Positions 9,148-16,832 of a stretch of DNA of 64,000 nt are shown here, piece after piece. Position numbers and translations under genes: made by a program. Under the pieces are notes generated by a model. That model was not told the DNA's origin and did no database searches. It saw nothing but the letters and a program-made list of their open reading frames with translations. The number at the start of each line of letters is the position of its first letter. Position 1 is the first letter of the stretch. This DNA comes from Phycisphaerales bacterium (GTDB lineage: Bacteria; Planctomycetota; Phycisphaerae; UBA1845): assembly GCA_020639115.1 (NCBI GenBank), contig JACKHG010000017.1, forward strand, positions 18,842 through 82,841, read 5' to 3'.

Positions 9148-11841
9148 TCAGGCCGGCGCTGGACGCTGCGTGGACGGCGCGTGCAACTGGTTGCAGATGA
9201 GTTCGATCAGGGCCCGGTAACCGATCGGTTTGGCGGCGTAGTCGTTGCAGCCGGCGGCGAGGCACTGGGCGCGATCGCCGGTCATGGCGTGGGCGGTGAG
9301 GGCGATGATCGGCAGGCGGCAGCCCATCTGCCGCAACCGCCGCGCGGCGGTGTAGCCGTCGATCTCCGGCATCTGCATGTCCATCAGCACGAGGTCGACC
9401 GGGGCGGGGTCGCGCAGCCGGCCGGTGGCGGTGCGATCGATGGTGAGCGTCTCGAGCGCCTCGCGTCCGTTTTCGGTGACGATGACCTCGGCGCCGGCCC
9501 GGCGCAGGTGGAAGGTGATGAGCTTGCGATTATCCGTTCCGTCCTCCGCCAGCAGGATGCGTCGTCCGCGCAGGGCGTGTTGGGGGAGGGGCGGCGTCTT
9601 GTCCGGCGCCGAGTCGGGCACGAACGATACGTCGCGTGGTTCTGCGGTAGGAGTGCTGGGCGGCTTCGACTCCTCCGCCGCGGTGGCTGCGACGGTCAGC
9701 GTGAAGGTGCTGCCGGCGCCGGGCTGCGACTGGACGGTGATGGAGCCGCCCAGCATTTCGGCGAGGCGTTTGGAAAGGTGGAGGCCGAGGCCGGTTCCGC
9801 CGAAGCGGCGCGTCATGGAGGCATCGGCCTGGGTGAATGCTTCGAACAAGCGCCCCATCTGCTCCGGGGTCATGCCGATGCCGGTATCGCGAACGTCGAA
9901 GGTGAGCAGGGGCACAGCGCCTGAAGCGTCTGCGACGAGGGTTACGGTGACATCCACCGTGCCGTCGCGCGTGAACTTGATGGCGTTGCCGATCAGGTTG
10001 ACGAGGATCTGGCGCACGCGCACGGGATCGCTGATGATCCGTTCCGGTACGGCAATGTCGTGGTTGACCTTGAGGGTCAGGCCCTTCGCGGCGGCCTGAA
10101 CGTGGAGCAGGGTAATGACCTCGGCGACGATGCGCCGGGGCGCCATGGCGACGCGTTCGACGGTGAACTTGCCGGCCTCGACTTTGGAAAGGTCGAGGAT
10201 GTCGTTGATGATGGCGAGCAGATGCTGGCCGTTGTGGTGAATCGCGGCGAGCGCCTCGGTGCGCTGGTCCGCCGACAGGACCTCTTGTTCGGCGTCCCGG
10301 AGCAGTTCGGCGTAGCCGATGATTACGGACATCGGCGTACGGATCTCGTGGCTCATGTTGGCGAGAAAGTCGCTCTTGGCACGGTTGGCGGTTTCGGCGG
10401 CGGCGAGCGCCTCGCGTAACTGCGCCTCCACGCGTTTGAGCGGCGTGATATCGACGCTGAGTCCGAGCATTCCGATGACGTTGCTGCGCTCATCGCGCAA
10501 GGGGACGAGGTTTGCGGAAACCCAGCGATACTCACCCGGTGCGACCTCGTGGCGATGCTCCTTGTTGAGCAGCAACCGGCCGGACTCGATCACTTCCTGG
10601 TCGGCATGCTCGCGGATCGCCCGGTCTTCCTGCGCGCGGGGCATGTCCGCATCTGTCCGGCCGACGATCTCCGCGGGCGTGGCGAACCCGTGGTCGCGGG
10701 CGAAGCGATCGTTGCAGCCCACGTACTCGTGGTTTCGGTTTTTCCAGAAGACGCTGCAGGGAATATGCTCGAGCACGTTGCGGAGCAGTTCGGTCTGGGC
10801 GGCGAGGTCGGCGGTGCGCTGCTGGACGCGCTGCTCGAGGTGGTCGTTGGCGGCGATGAGCGCTTCGCGTGCCCGTTTGCGCTCGGAGATGTCGGTCACG
10901 AAGCCTTCCAGCGCGATCAGCGCGCCGGCTTCGTCAAAAACGCCCTGCCCGCGTTCCCAGACCCATTTCTGCGTGCCGTCCGCACAGCAGAGGCGGTATT
11001 CGAGTTCAAACCGCGCGCGCTGGGCCAGTGCGGCCTGGACAGCGCGCCAGACTTCGTCGGCATCCTCGGGGTGGACGAGGTCGCCGTAGGCGACCGTGGA
11101 ATTGCCGATCAAGTCGGAGCAGGCGTATCCGGTCAGCAGCAGGCAGCCCTCGCTGACGTACTCCATCGTCCAGTCGGAATCGTTGTGGCAACGGTAGGCC
11201 ATGCCCGGCAGGTTGCTCAACAGAGTCGCCACGCGGCGTTCCTGCTCGCGCAGCGCCTCCGTTGCCCGGGTCCGCCGGGCGATCTCCGCCTGCAGCGCCG
11301 TGTTCGAGGCGCGCTGCTCAGCCGCCCAGCGTTCCGCGCGGGCCAACTGGGCGCGCTGGCCGCACGCCAGGTTCCACTTTTCCGTCAGGGCGCTGGCCAT
11401 CTGCCGCACCTCGGCGGCGTCGAACGGTTTTTTCAGCAGCAGCAGGTTGTCGCGGTACCCGAGCCGGTTGACGATGTCGTCCCAGGTGTAGTCGGCGCAG
11501 GCGGTGCAGATGACGACCTGCAGGTGAGGGTCCACCGCCCAGAGCCGTTCGATGGTTTGAACACCATCCCAGCCCGGGGTCGTACACAGATCGATGAAAG
11601 CCACGGCGTAGGGCACGCCGGCAGTCGCAGCCGCGCGTACGCGGCGATAGGCGTCCGCGCCGCGGCAGACCTCGCCCAGATCGAACCGACGGATCTGGCG
11701 GCGCGGGGACGACGGCCCGCCGGACTGCGGCCCCTCGGTCGCGGCGCTTCCGCCCCCGCCGAGGACCTTGCGTAGTTCCCCGGGGAGCGCAGCGCAGTCG
11801 TCGACGATGAGTATCTTGCGGTTGGGCTGCTGATCGGTCAC
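9148..11841 (-). CDS. hybrid sensor histidine kinase (REC-PAS-PAS-HisKA-HATPase-REC)
   Basis: The start is taken as GTG at 11841 (VTDQQPNRKILIVDD). It has a GGAG at about 12 nt and overlaps an upstream stop as GTGA, a typical coupling signal; the frame is open further upstream without protein character. Order of domains over 897 aa: an N-terminal receiver (ILIVDDCAA, AFIDLCTTPGWDG, LKKPFD); a coiled coil near 130-190; two PAS modules (near 190-310 ending DISERKRAREAL, and 330-460 ending DITPLKRVEAQL); HisKA with the phosphoacceptor in ANMSHEIRTPMSVIIGYAEL; HATPase (NLIGNAIKF, DTGIGM, GGTGLGLHLSKRL); and a C-terminal receiver (ILLAEDGTDNRK, LVLMDMQMPEIDG, LTAHAM, AAKP). There is no membrane segment, so it is a cytosolic phosphorelay hub. 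Input signal and partners are unknown. Confidence 0.93.
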   Translation of the reverse strand: MTDQQPNRKILIVDDCAALPGELRKVLGGGGSAATEGPQSGGPSSPRRQIRRFDLGEVCRGADAYRRVRAAATAGVPYAVAFIDLCTTPGWDGVQTIERLWAVDPHLQVVICTACADYTWDDIVNRLGYRDNLLLLKKPFDAAEVRQMASALTEKWNLACGQRAQLARAERWAAEQRASNTALQAEIARRTRATEALREQERRVATLLSNLPGMAYRCHNDSDWTMEYVSEGCLLLTGYACSDLIGNSTVAYGDLVHPEDADEVWRAVQAALAQRARFELEYRLCCADGTQKWVWERGQGVFDEAGALIALEGFVTDISERKRAREALIAANDHLEQRVQQRTADLAAQTELLRNVLEHIPCSVFWKNRNHEYVGCNDRFARDHGFATPAEIVGRTDADMPRAQEDRAIREHADQEVIESGRLLLNKEHRHEVAPGEYRWVSANLVPLRDERSNVIGMLGLSVDITPLKRVEAQLREALAAAETANRAKSDFLANMSHEIRTPMSVIIGYAELLRDAEQEVLSADQRTEALAAIHHNGQHLLAIINDILDLSKVEAGKFTVERVAMAPRRIVAEVITLLHVQAAAKGLTLKVNHDIAVPERIISDPVRVRQILVNLIGNAIKFTRDGTVDVTVTLVADASGAVPLLTFDVRDTGIGMTPEQMGRLFEAFTQADASMTRRFGGTGLGLHLSKRLAEMLGGSITVQSQPGAGSTFTLTVAATAAEESKPPSTPTAEPRDVSFVPDSAPDKTPPLPQHALRGRRILLAEDGTDNRKLITFHLRRAGAEVIVTENGREALETLTIDRTATGRLRDPAPVDLVLMDMQMPEIDGYTAARRLRQMGCRLPIIALTAHAMTGDRAQCLAAGCNDYAAKPIGYRALIELICNQLHAPSTQRPAPA

Positions 11842-11960
11842 GTCGTCATCTGCTCCAGGGCCCGCAGGGGCAGTTCCAGCGTGAAAGTCGCCACTTGACC
11901 GATCCCCGGACTGAGCCACCCCAGGTACCGCCGATGTTCGCCGGCAGAAACGGCGCGGGG
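11838..11960 (-). pseudogene. 3' remnant of a histidine kinase upstream of the hybrid kinase
   Basis: After a TAA the minus strand holds 40 codons ending in TGA. They read YLGWLSPGIGQVATFTLELP near the end, which fits the last strand of a histidine-kinase ATPase domain (GxGxxxTFTLELPL). Its TGA overlaps the GTG start of the hybrid kinase by GTGA. The rest of the expected kinase is not visible in any frame up to tatA. Either a gene has decayed here or the sequence upstream is damaged. Confidence 0.5.
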
Positions 11961-12215
11961 TTACGGCGTGCAAGCGCGTTGTGCAGCCGGATCATGAAAC
12001 CGTTGGCAGACAGCGCCCGGAGTCGCCGTGGTTCACGACGTGAGATGGCCGGCGCAGGCCACGCGCGTGCGATACGGGCTGCACGAGTACCTGATACATC
12101 GGCTCAGCGATCGACGGCGTTGATGCGTCCGCTGGCGTGGAACGGCGGGGTGAAGGTCCGTGAAACGGCTGCGTAACGCGGGCGGGTGCGCTGCGGCGGC
12201 AATTCCGTGCCTTTT

Positions 12216-12243
12216 TTGACGGGCCCCACTGCAGACCTATAAT
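12216..12243 (+). promoter_or_regulatory. sigma-70-type promoter for tatA
   Basis: TTGACG at 12216-12221 and a perfect TATAAT at 12238-12243 are separated by 16 bp. The ATG of tatA lies about 80 bp downstream. This is the best housekeeping-type promoter in the window. Confidence 0.75.
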
Positions 12244-12323
12244 TCCATGTGCCGACAAGAATGGTGGGATGCGGCTCGCAGCGCGGACGAGGCGTCCTGT
12301 GCGCGTCGAGCGGAGAGTGAATC

Positions 12324-12596
12324 ATGTTCGGATTGCCGGGTTGGGCGGAATTGCTGCTGATTGCGTTCGTGGGGCTGCTGCTGTTCGGCAAGCGCCTTCC
12401 GGAAGTGGCGCGTTCGCTGGGTCAGTCGGTGGTCGAGTTCAAGCGGGGCATGCAGGGCTTCAAGAACGACATGGATCGGGCGGCGCAGCTTCCGTCGAAT
12501 TCATCGTCGGCCCCGGCGGGGGCCCTGCCGGACCAGAATGCGCCGCGGCCTGCGGCACCCGCGTCGTCCACGCCGAATCAGCCCAACGCCGAGTAG
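12324..12596 (+). CDS. tatA: Sec-independent translocase subunit TatA/TatE
   Basis: This 90-residue protein has the TatA layout. A short N-terminal transmembrane helix (WAELLLIAFVGLLLFG) is followed by the FGxxxLPE hinge and an amphipathic helix with SLGxxxVEFKRG, then an unstructured Ser/Pro/Ala tail. TatA oligomers form the pore that passes folded twin-arginine substrates across the inner membrane with TatC, which is not in this window. A GGAGAG ribosome-binding site precedes the ATG, and a near-consensus promoter lies upstream. It stands alone, as is common in planctomycetes. TatB is less likely given the length and the FGKRLPEVARSLG pattern. Confidence 0.92.
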   Translation: MFGLPGWAELLLIAFVGLLLFGKRLPEVARSLGQSVVEFKRGMQGFKNDMDRAAQLPSNSSSAPAGALPDQNAPRPAAPASSTPNQPNAE

Positions 12597-12608
12597 TGCC
12601 ATCGCATT

Positions 12609-12652
12609 ATCCTAATCCCACCTAGGCGTCATCCTAATCCCACCTAGGCGTC
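12609..12652. repeat. two perfect tandem copies of a 22-bp unit
   Basis: The 22-bp unit ATCCTAATCCCACCTAGGCG plus TC occurs twice head to tail with no spacer. The second copy carries the TAG stop codon of the convergent Minf_1886-like gene (12644-12646). Each copy contains the palindrome CCTAGG. Confidence 0.9.
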
Positions 12653-13183
12653 GAAGGGTATCTGGTAGCAACCGTCGAACGCCTCCGCGAAGTCGAACAC
12701 CCCTCCGAAGTCATCGAGCGAGTCGCTGGGCTGCTTCTGCATGAAGTCGTAGTCGATCATCGCGAACACGATGCGCCCGAAATCCAGCGTTTCGGTAATT
12801 CCCCAGGCCGCCAGCACCGAGCGAGCGAGCCGGCCCCAGCGCTGCTGGGCATAGTCGCGCAGCCCCCAGCACAGATCCTGCCCGCTGACGTGGCGGTTGA
12901 GCCGCTCGAAGCCGCCCGCGTCGTCGATCGCCGCCACGACCGTCTCGCTGAGCGACCCGTTTTCGTACATTTCGCGCAGGTCCGCGAGGTCGAGGCCGTG
13001 GCGCAGCAGGTAGCGCATGACCGAGATCTGCGCGGGCGATTCCGGACCGTGCACGCGATGCACGGCGTACCCCAAGCCCTCGCGCACAAAGTGGTAGGCC
13101 CCCTCGGGGTAGCGTCCCACCTTGGCGGCGAGTTGCTGCAGACTTTTCTCGCTAGCTTCCGCCATCTTGATGAAGCACGGCAT
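12644..13183 (-). CDS. Minf_1886-like conserved protein (Planctomycetes/Verrucomicrobia family)
   Basis: The protein has 179 residues, or 173 if the Met at position 7 (MAEASEKSLQQLAAKVGRYP) is used. It contains YPEGAYHFVREGLGYAV, ISVMRYLLRHGLDLADLREM and a C-terminal DFGRIVFAMIDYDFMQKQ segment. These I associate with the small conserved Minf_1886 family of Planctomycetes and Verrucomicrobia. No enzymatic motif, signal or membrane helix is visible. It is probably cytosolic. Its stop falls inside a 22-bp tandem repeat shared with the tatA 3' region. Function is unknown in the family. Confidence 0.75.
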   Translation of the reverse strand: MPCFIKMAEASEKSLQQLAAKVGRYPEGAYHFVREGLGYAVHRVHGPESPAQISVMRYLLRHGLDLADLREMYENGSLSETVVAAIDDAGGFERLNRHVSGQDLCWGLRDYAQQRWGRLARSVLAAWGITETLDFGRIVFAMIDYDFMQKQPSDSLDDFGGVFDFAEAFDGCYQIPFDA

Positions 13184-13276
13184 TCCAACCGCGGTGCAGA
13201 ACCTGAACCGACGCGCACTTCGGGAACATGCACGGAGCTGCCGACGGTTCGTGTCAGTCTGATTATAGGGCGACCG

Positions 13277-13803
13277 TCATGCTCCGGACGGCGGTCCGCC
13301 GCCGCTCGGACCACCTCCGCCACCCGATCCGCCGCCGTCGCTCGGGCGGCCCCCCTCGCTCGAGCGGCCGCGTGACGACCGGCGTCCGCGTCGCCGCCGG
13401 CGGCGGCGGTTGTCGCCACCGCCCTGATCGTTGCCGGGCCGGGACGTGCTTTCCCCAGCGTCCCCCCTTTCCGGCGTCGCATTCGCATCAGGTTTGGGAG
13501 CGCATTCTGCCCCTGGCTGGGCCCCTGGGCCGACCTTTTGTCGCCAGAGCCGCCCGCCGGCAGGGAGCGTCAGGAAGCGGTTGGTGCGACTGCGTTCCTC
13601 GCCTGCGCCGTTGCAGCTGCCGGATCCGCCGCCGCGTTGGGCGGCATCAGCGCGGCAGCTGAGCGGCCTCCGCCTGCCGAGCAGCGAGGCGGCTGCCTTT
13701 TCCTGCTGGCGGCGGCACGGAGTTCAGCCTCGTCGATCAGATCCTCAAGGCGACAGTGAAGCGGCCCCGTCCTCGGTCTGCACGTGGAGGGCTGGGTCAG
13801 GAT
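13277..13803 (-). pseudogene. out-of-frame C-terminal part of the PSP1 protein
   Basis: Downstream of the PSP1 stop the minus strand continues to encode pieces of what looks like the same protein in shifting frames. ILTQ is followed by VQTEDG, FTVAL and then LIDEAELRAAASRKR. A later long clean stretch (KPDANATPERGDAGESTS, then an Arg-rich and Gly/Ser-rich tail) ends at the stop at 13277-13279. Restoring frame would give one protein of roughly 465 residues. At least three indels are needed. Given other damaged regions nearby in the window, sequence error is as likely as true decay. Confidence 0.7.
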
Positions 13804-14676
13804 CTACCGGCCGATGGCGGTGGCAGCCCCTGCTCGGTGACGCGCTGCCCATTCCGGGGAGCTTGCGGTTACGAGATCCTCGTACGTGGTGTGTTCGTAG
13901 CGCAGGCAGCACTTCAACCGGCCACAACGCCCCGACACCTTCGCGGGATCGAGCGTGGCCTTTTGCATCTTGGCCATTTTCATACTGATCGGCCTGAGCG
14001 TTTTGAGGAAGCTCTTGCAGCAGCACTCACGCCCGCAGGTTTCGTAGTCGGCGAGCAGACGGGCTTCGTCGCGTGCGCCAACCTGACGCATTTCGATGCG
14101 CGTCTGGAACTCATCCGCCAGTCCGCGAACGAGCGTGCGGAAGTCGACGCGGCCCTCAGCCATGAAGTAGAAGATCACGCGTTCACCGCCGAAGAGGTGT
14201 TCGCATTCGATAACCTTCATCGGCAAATTGGCTTGGTCCGCGCGCTCCTGGCAGAACTTCTTCTTGCGCAGCGACTCGGCGCGAATGTGCTCCCAATCGG
14301 AAACGTCTTCGGGCGAAGCGAGGCGGAGAATGCGACCGTTGCTGAAGTGGAAATAGTCTGGCCCGCTCTCGTCAACGTAGCGTTTGATCTGGTCGCGCGA
14401 GACGCACTTGTCGCACCCGTCGCACGAGACGGAGACCATCTCGCCCATCTCGATGCCGCGGTTGGTCTGGATGATGACGTTCGCGCCGCACCCGAACTTC
14501 ATGCCGTCGTTCGGGTAGCGGAACTCCCCCACCGCGCGCATGTACCCGTAGCGCACCACGGCGGTCGGGTAGACCTTTTCCAGTCCGTTGCCGCACTGGC
14601 CCGGGGAGCAGCCGCTGCCGCAGCCGCCCGATTTCGGCTGATCCGCAGATTCGCCGTTGTGAACGTTGATAACCAT
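13804..14676 (-). CDS. PSP1-domain protein (RicT/YaaT-like), C-terminus frameshifted
   Basis: This 290-residue frame holds the complete PSP1 core. It starts with a Cys/Gly-rich N-terminus (GGCGSGCSPGQCGNG), then PTAVVRYGYMRAVGEFRY, IIQTNRGIEMGEMV and the PSP1 fold with EHLFGGERVIFYF and VDFRTLVRGLADEFQTRIEM. The Cys cluster RCGRLKCCLRYEHTTYEDL follows. In firmicutes the YaaT/RicT relative works in the Y-complex in RNA processing and development; the role in planctomycetes is not known. The frame ends abruptly after TYEDL, where homologues would be expected to continue, and the missing part is visible out of frame downstream. It lies 250 bp downstream of two thioredoxin genes on the same strand. 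Confidence 0.88.
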   Translation of the reverse strand: MVINVHNGESADQPKSGGCGSGCSPGQCGNGLEKVYPTAVVRYGYMRAVGEFRYPNDGMKFGCGANVIIQTNRGIEMGEMVSVSCDGCDKCVSRDQIKRYVDESGPDYFHFSNGRILRLASPEDVSDWEHIRAESLRKKKFCQERADQANLPMKVIECEHLFGGERVIFYFMAEGRVDFRTLVRGLADEFQTRIEMRQVGARDEARLLADYETCGRECCCKSFLKTLRPISMKMAKMQKATLDPAKVSGRCGRLKCCLRYEHTTYEDLVTASSPEWAARHRAGAATAIGR

Positions 14677-14925
14677 GTTCGCTTATCCGCTGCGCGTGGA
14701 CGCCCCACCGGGACAGCCGGCGCCGGCGTCCCTCACGCCGGCTGGGCTGGCGGTGCAGATCGACCCCGCGACCTTGCTCTCGATTTTGAGCTGTTCGCTC
14801 GGAACCACTTTCGCCAGCGGAGTTTATCGCGTGCGCAACCGAGCCGCCAGCATATCCTGCGAAGTTGCCCGACAGGTTGCCTGAGGGCGGTCAGGAGCGA
14901 CTCGCGCCGCGGGTCCGCCGGTGCA

Positions 14926-15276
14926 CTATCCAGCCGCTTCCCCGGCGGCCAGCACGGCGTCGAGCGCCGCGGTGTACGCCTCCAGGCCACGCAATCCGAC
15001 CAGCTTCGCCTGTGGTTCCCCATGGCGAAAGACCATCACGGTAGGGATCGACCCGATGCCGTACGCCGCGGCTGTTCGAGAGTGGGTGTGCACATCCAGT
15101 TTCACCACGCGTGCCTGCCCGCGATAGCGGATTGCCAGTGTTTCAAGCGTTGGCGCCAGCGCCCGGCAAGGGGGACAGTTCTCGCCCCAGAAATCCACGA
15201 CGACGGGCACCGGCTGGTCCAGAACCGCGGTTGCAAAGTCCGCGTCACCGACTTCCGCCACGATGGGCTCCCTCAT
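14926..15276 (-). CDS. thioredoxin-family protein with CPPC active site
   Basis: This 116-residue single-domain thioredoxin fold begins with ATG after GGGAGG. The redox motif is FWGENCPPCRALAP: the Cys pair is CPPC instead of CGPC, and the Trp normally before the first Cys is Asn. The cis-Pro loop is present (GIGSIPTVMVF) and so is the C-terminal glycine-rich turn (VGLRGLEAYTAAL). A CPPC pair usually shifts the redox potential, so it may be specialised rather than the general thioredoxin. It is cytosolic (no signal) and follows the classical thioredoxin gene 110 bp upstream, suggesting duplication and divergence. Confidence 0.9.
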   Translation of the reverse strand: MREPIVAEVGDADFATAVLDQPVPVVVDFWGENCPPCRALAPTLETLAIRYRGQARVVKLDVHTHSRTAAAYGIGSIPTVMVFRHGEPQAKLVGLRGLEAYTAALDAVLAAGEAAG

Positions 15277-15386
15277 GGTCAGCCTCCCTGGCTAGAAAGC
15301 GGGCGGCGCGCGACTGCGTTGCTGCCGGTCGCGCGCCGCCGAATATTCGCTGGGACTCGGATTCTCGCGAGGTCGATGCGCCGGGA

Positions 15387-15719
15387 TCAGCCGAGGGCGG
15401 CGTCGATGGCGTCGCGGAAGTCCTTTTCGCTGCGCAGGCCCACGAACTTCTCCTGCACCTCGCCGCCGTTGAAGAGAATGACGGTGGGGATGGCGCTGAT
15501 GCCGAACTTGGCGGACGTCTGCGGGTTGGCATCGGTGTCGAGCTTGCCGATGCGGGCCTTGCCCTGGTAGGCGGTCGCGAGGGCATCGATGGTCGGGCCG
15601 AGGGCCTTGCACGGAGCGCACCACTCCGCCCAGAAGTCCACCAGCACCGGCTGATCGTGCTGCAGCACGTCGGTCTCGAAGGAATCGTCACTGAACTTGA
15701 AGGTGTCGGCACCCGCCAT
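15387..15719 (-). CDS. trxA: thioredoxin
   Basis: The start is at 15719 (MAGADTFKF), preceded by AAGGAG at 7 nt; an earlier in-frame start has no such site. The 110-residue protein matches classical thioredoxin in length and motifs: VLVDFWAEWCAPCKALGP with a CAPC active site, KLDTDANPQTSAKFGISAIP with the cis-Pro, and FNGGEVQEKFVGLR. It would serve as the general cytosolic dithiol reductant, recycled by thioredoxin reductase (not in this window). Confidence 0.93.
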   Translation of the reverse strand: MAGADTFKFSDDSFETDVLQHDQPVLVDFWAEWCAPCKALGPTIDALATAYQGKARIGKLDTDANPQTSAKFGISAIPTVILFNGGEVQEKFVGLRSEKDFRDAIDAALG

Positions 15720-15830
15720 GATTTGCTCCTTGTGCATCGTCGATAGTCTGCCCTGCCGCGCTCGGGCGGCGGGATTCTAGGAGGCCCTCCAGAGGGGGTC
15801 AAGGTCGAGGTCGAGCGGAGCGGCCGGCGG

Positions 15831-16760
15831 TCAGGCGATCGCGGGCAGCGGCTTTTCGCCCTTGGGCCGTGACTTCCAGCGGCGATGGATCCAGAGGTAC
15901 TGTTCCGGCGCCCGCCGGATCGAGGCCTCCATCGCGTTGGTGAACTCCTGCGTGACCCAGCGGAGCGGGTCGTCGCGATTCTGCCATTCGGCGGGGTGAA
16001 TGACGCGCTCCACGCCGACCTCGAAGCGGAAGCGGTTGTCGAGCCGCAGCGCGTAGCCCACGATGATAGGCACGTCGCGCGTCATGGCGAGCAGGCCGAT
16101 GGACTTGTACGTGGAAGCCTTGATCCCGAAGAAATCGACGAAGAGTCCCTTGCTGCCCGCGTTCTGATCGGCGATGAAGCCGAGGGCTCCGCCGCGGGCC
16201 AGGATATCCTCGGCGTTTTCCATCGCGCCCTTCTTGTCGATGAGTTCCAGGCCGGTCCGCCGGCGCACATCCACGACGTAGCGGTTGAGATAGACGTTAT
16301 CGAGGGGGCGCATGATGGCGGCCACGTCGAAGCCGAAGAGGGCGAGCAGGTAGCCGGCCAGCTCCCAATTGCCGAAGTGCGGCGTGAGCAGCAGCGCCCC
16401 CTTGCCGTCGAGCATGCTGCGCAGGGCGTCGCGCAGGTTATGCAGGCGGATGTAGCGTCCCCAGGTGCGTTCGTTGACGAGCAGGGGCAGGAAGATGAAG
16501 TCGATCGCCAGCATGGCCAACGCCTCGAGCGAGCGCAGCGCCATCCGCTCGACCTCGCGGTCGGAGAGGTCGGGGCCGCAGGCCATGCGGATGTGGGCGC
16601 AGGCCCGGCGGCGGTGGCGCGGCAGCACGTACCACCACACGCGGGCGAAGACCCGAGCCGTGCGGAGATTCCAGTTGACGGGGAAGACGCGCAGCACCCC
16701 GATAAGCACGCGGGCGAGCGCATAGACCATCCAGGCGGCGGCTCCGTCCTTCCGCTTCAT
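15831..16760 (-). CDS. LpxL/HtrB-type lysophospholipid acyltransferase
   Basis: This 309-residue protein has an N-terminal hydrophobic segment (AWMVYALARVLIGVLRVF) and the catalytic H(X4)E motif in TPHFGNWELAG (His128, Glu133). Further family blocks are GFIADQNAGSKGLFVDFFG, PIIVGYALR and PEQYLWIHRRWKSRP. In proteobacteria this family adds secondary acyl chains to lipid A at the inner membrane. Planctomycetes may use it for lipid A or another acylated lipid. Start at ATG 16760. It lies between trxA and the FlgI-like gene on the same strand without obvious functional link. Confidence 0.88.
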   Translation of the reverse strand: MKRKDGAAAWMVYALARVLIGVLRVFPVNWNLRTARVFARVWWYVLPRHRRRACAHIRMACGPDLSDREVERMALRSLEALAMLAIDFIFLPLLVNERTWGRYIRLHNLRDALRSMLDGKGALLLTPHFGNWELAGYLLALFGFDVAAIMRPLDNVYLNRYVVDVRRRTGLELIDKKGAMENAEDILARGGALGFIADQNAGSKGLFVDFFGIKASTYKSIGLLAMTRDVPIIVGYALRLDNRFRFEVGVERVIHPAEWQNRDDPLRWVTQEFTNAMEASIRRAPEQYLWIHRRWKSRPKGEKPLPAIA

Positions 16761-16832
16761 GGCCGCATTGTAGGGACGCAGAGCGGAAGCGACAGGCCCC
16801 CGGACGGACGCGCGGCCGACGGATGGCGGCGG

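Noticed and set aside
15799..15987. Small minus-strand frame overlapping the end of the acyltransferase gene
   Set aside because: It lies in another frame of a clear gene, with low-complexity translation.
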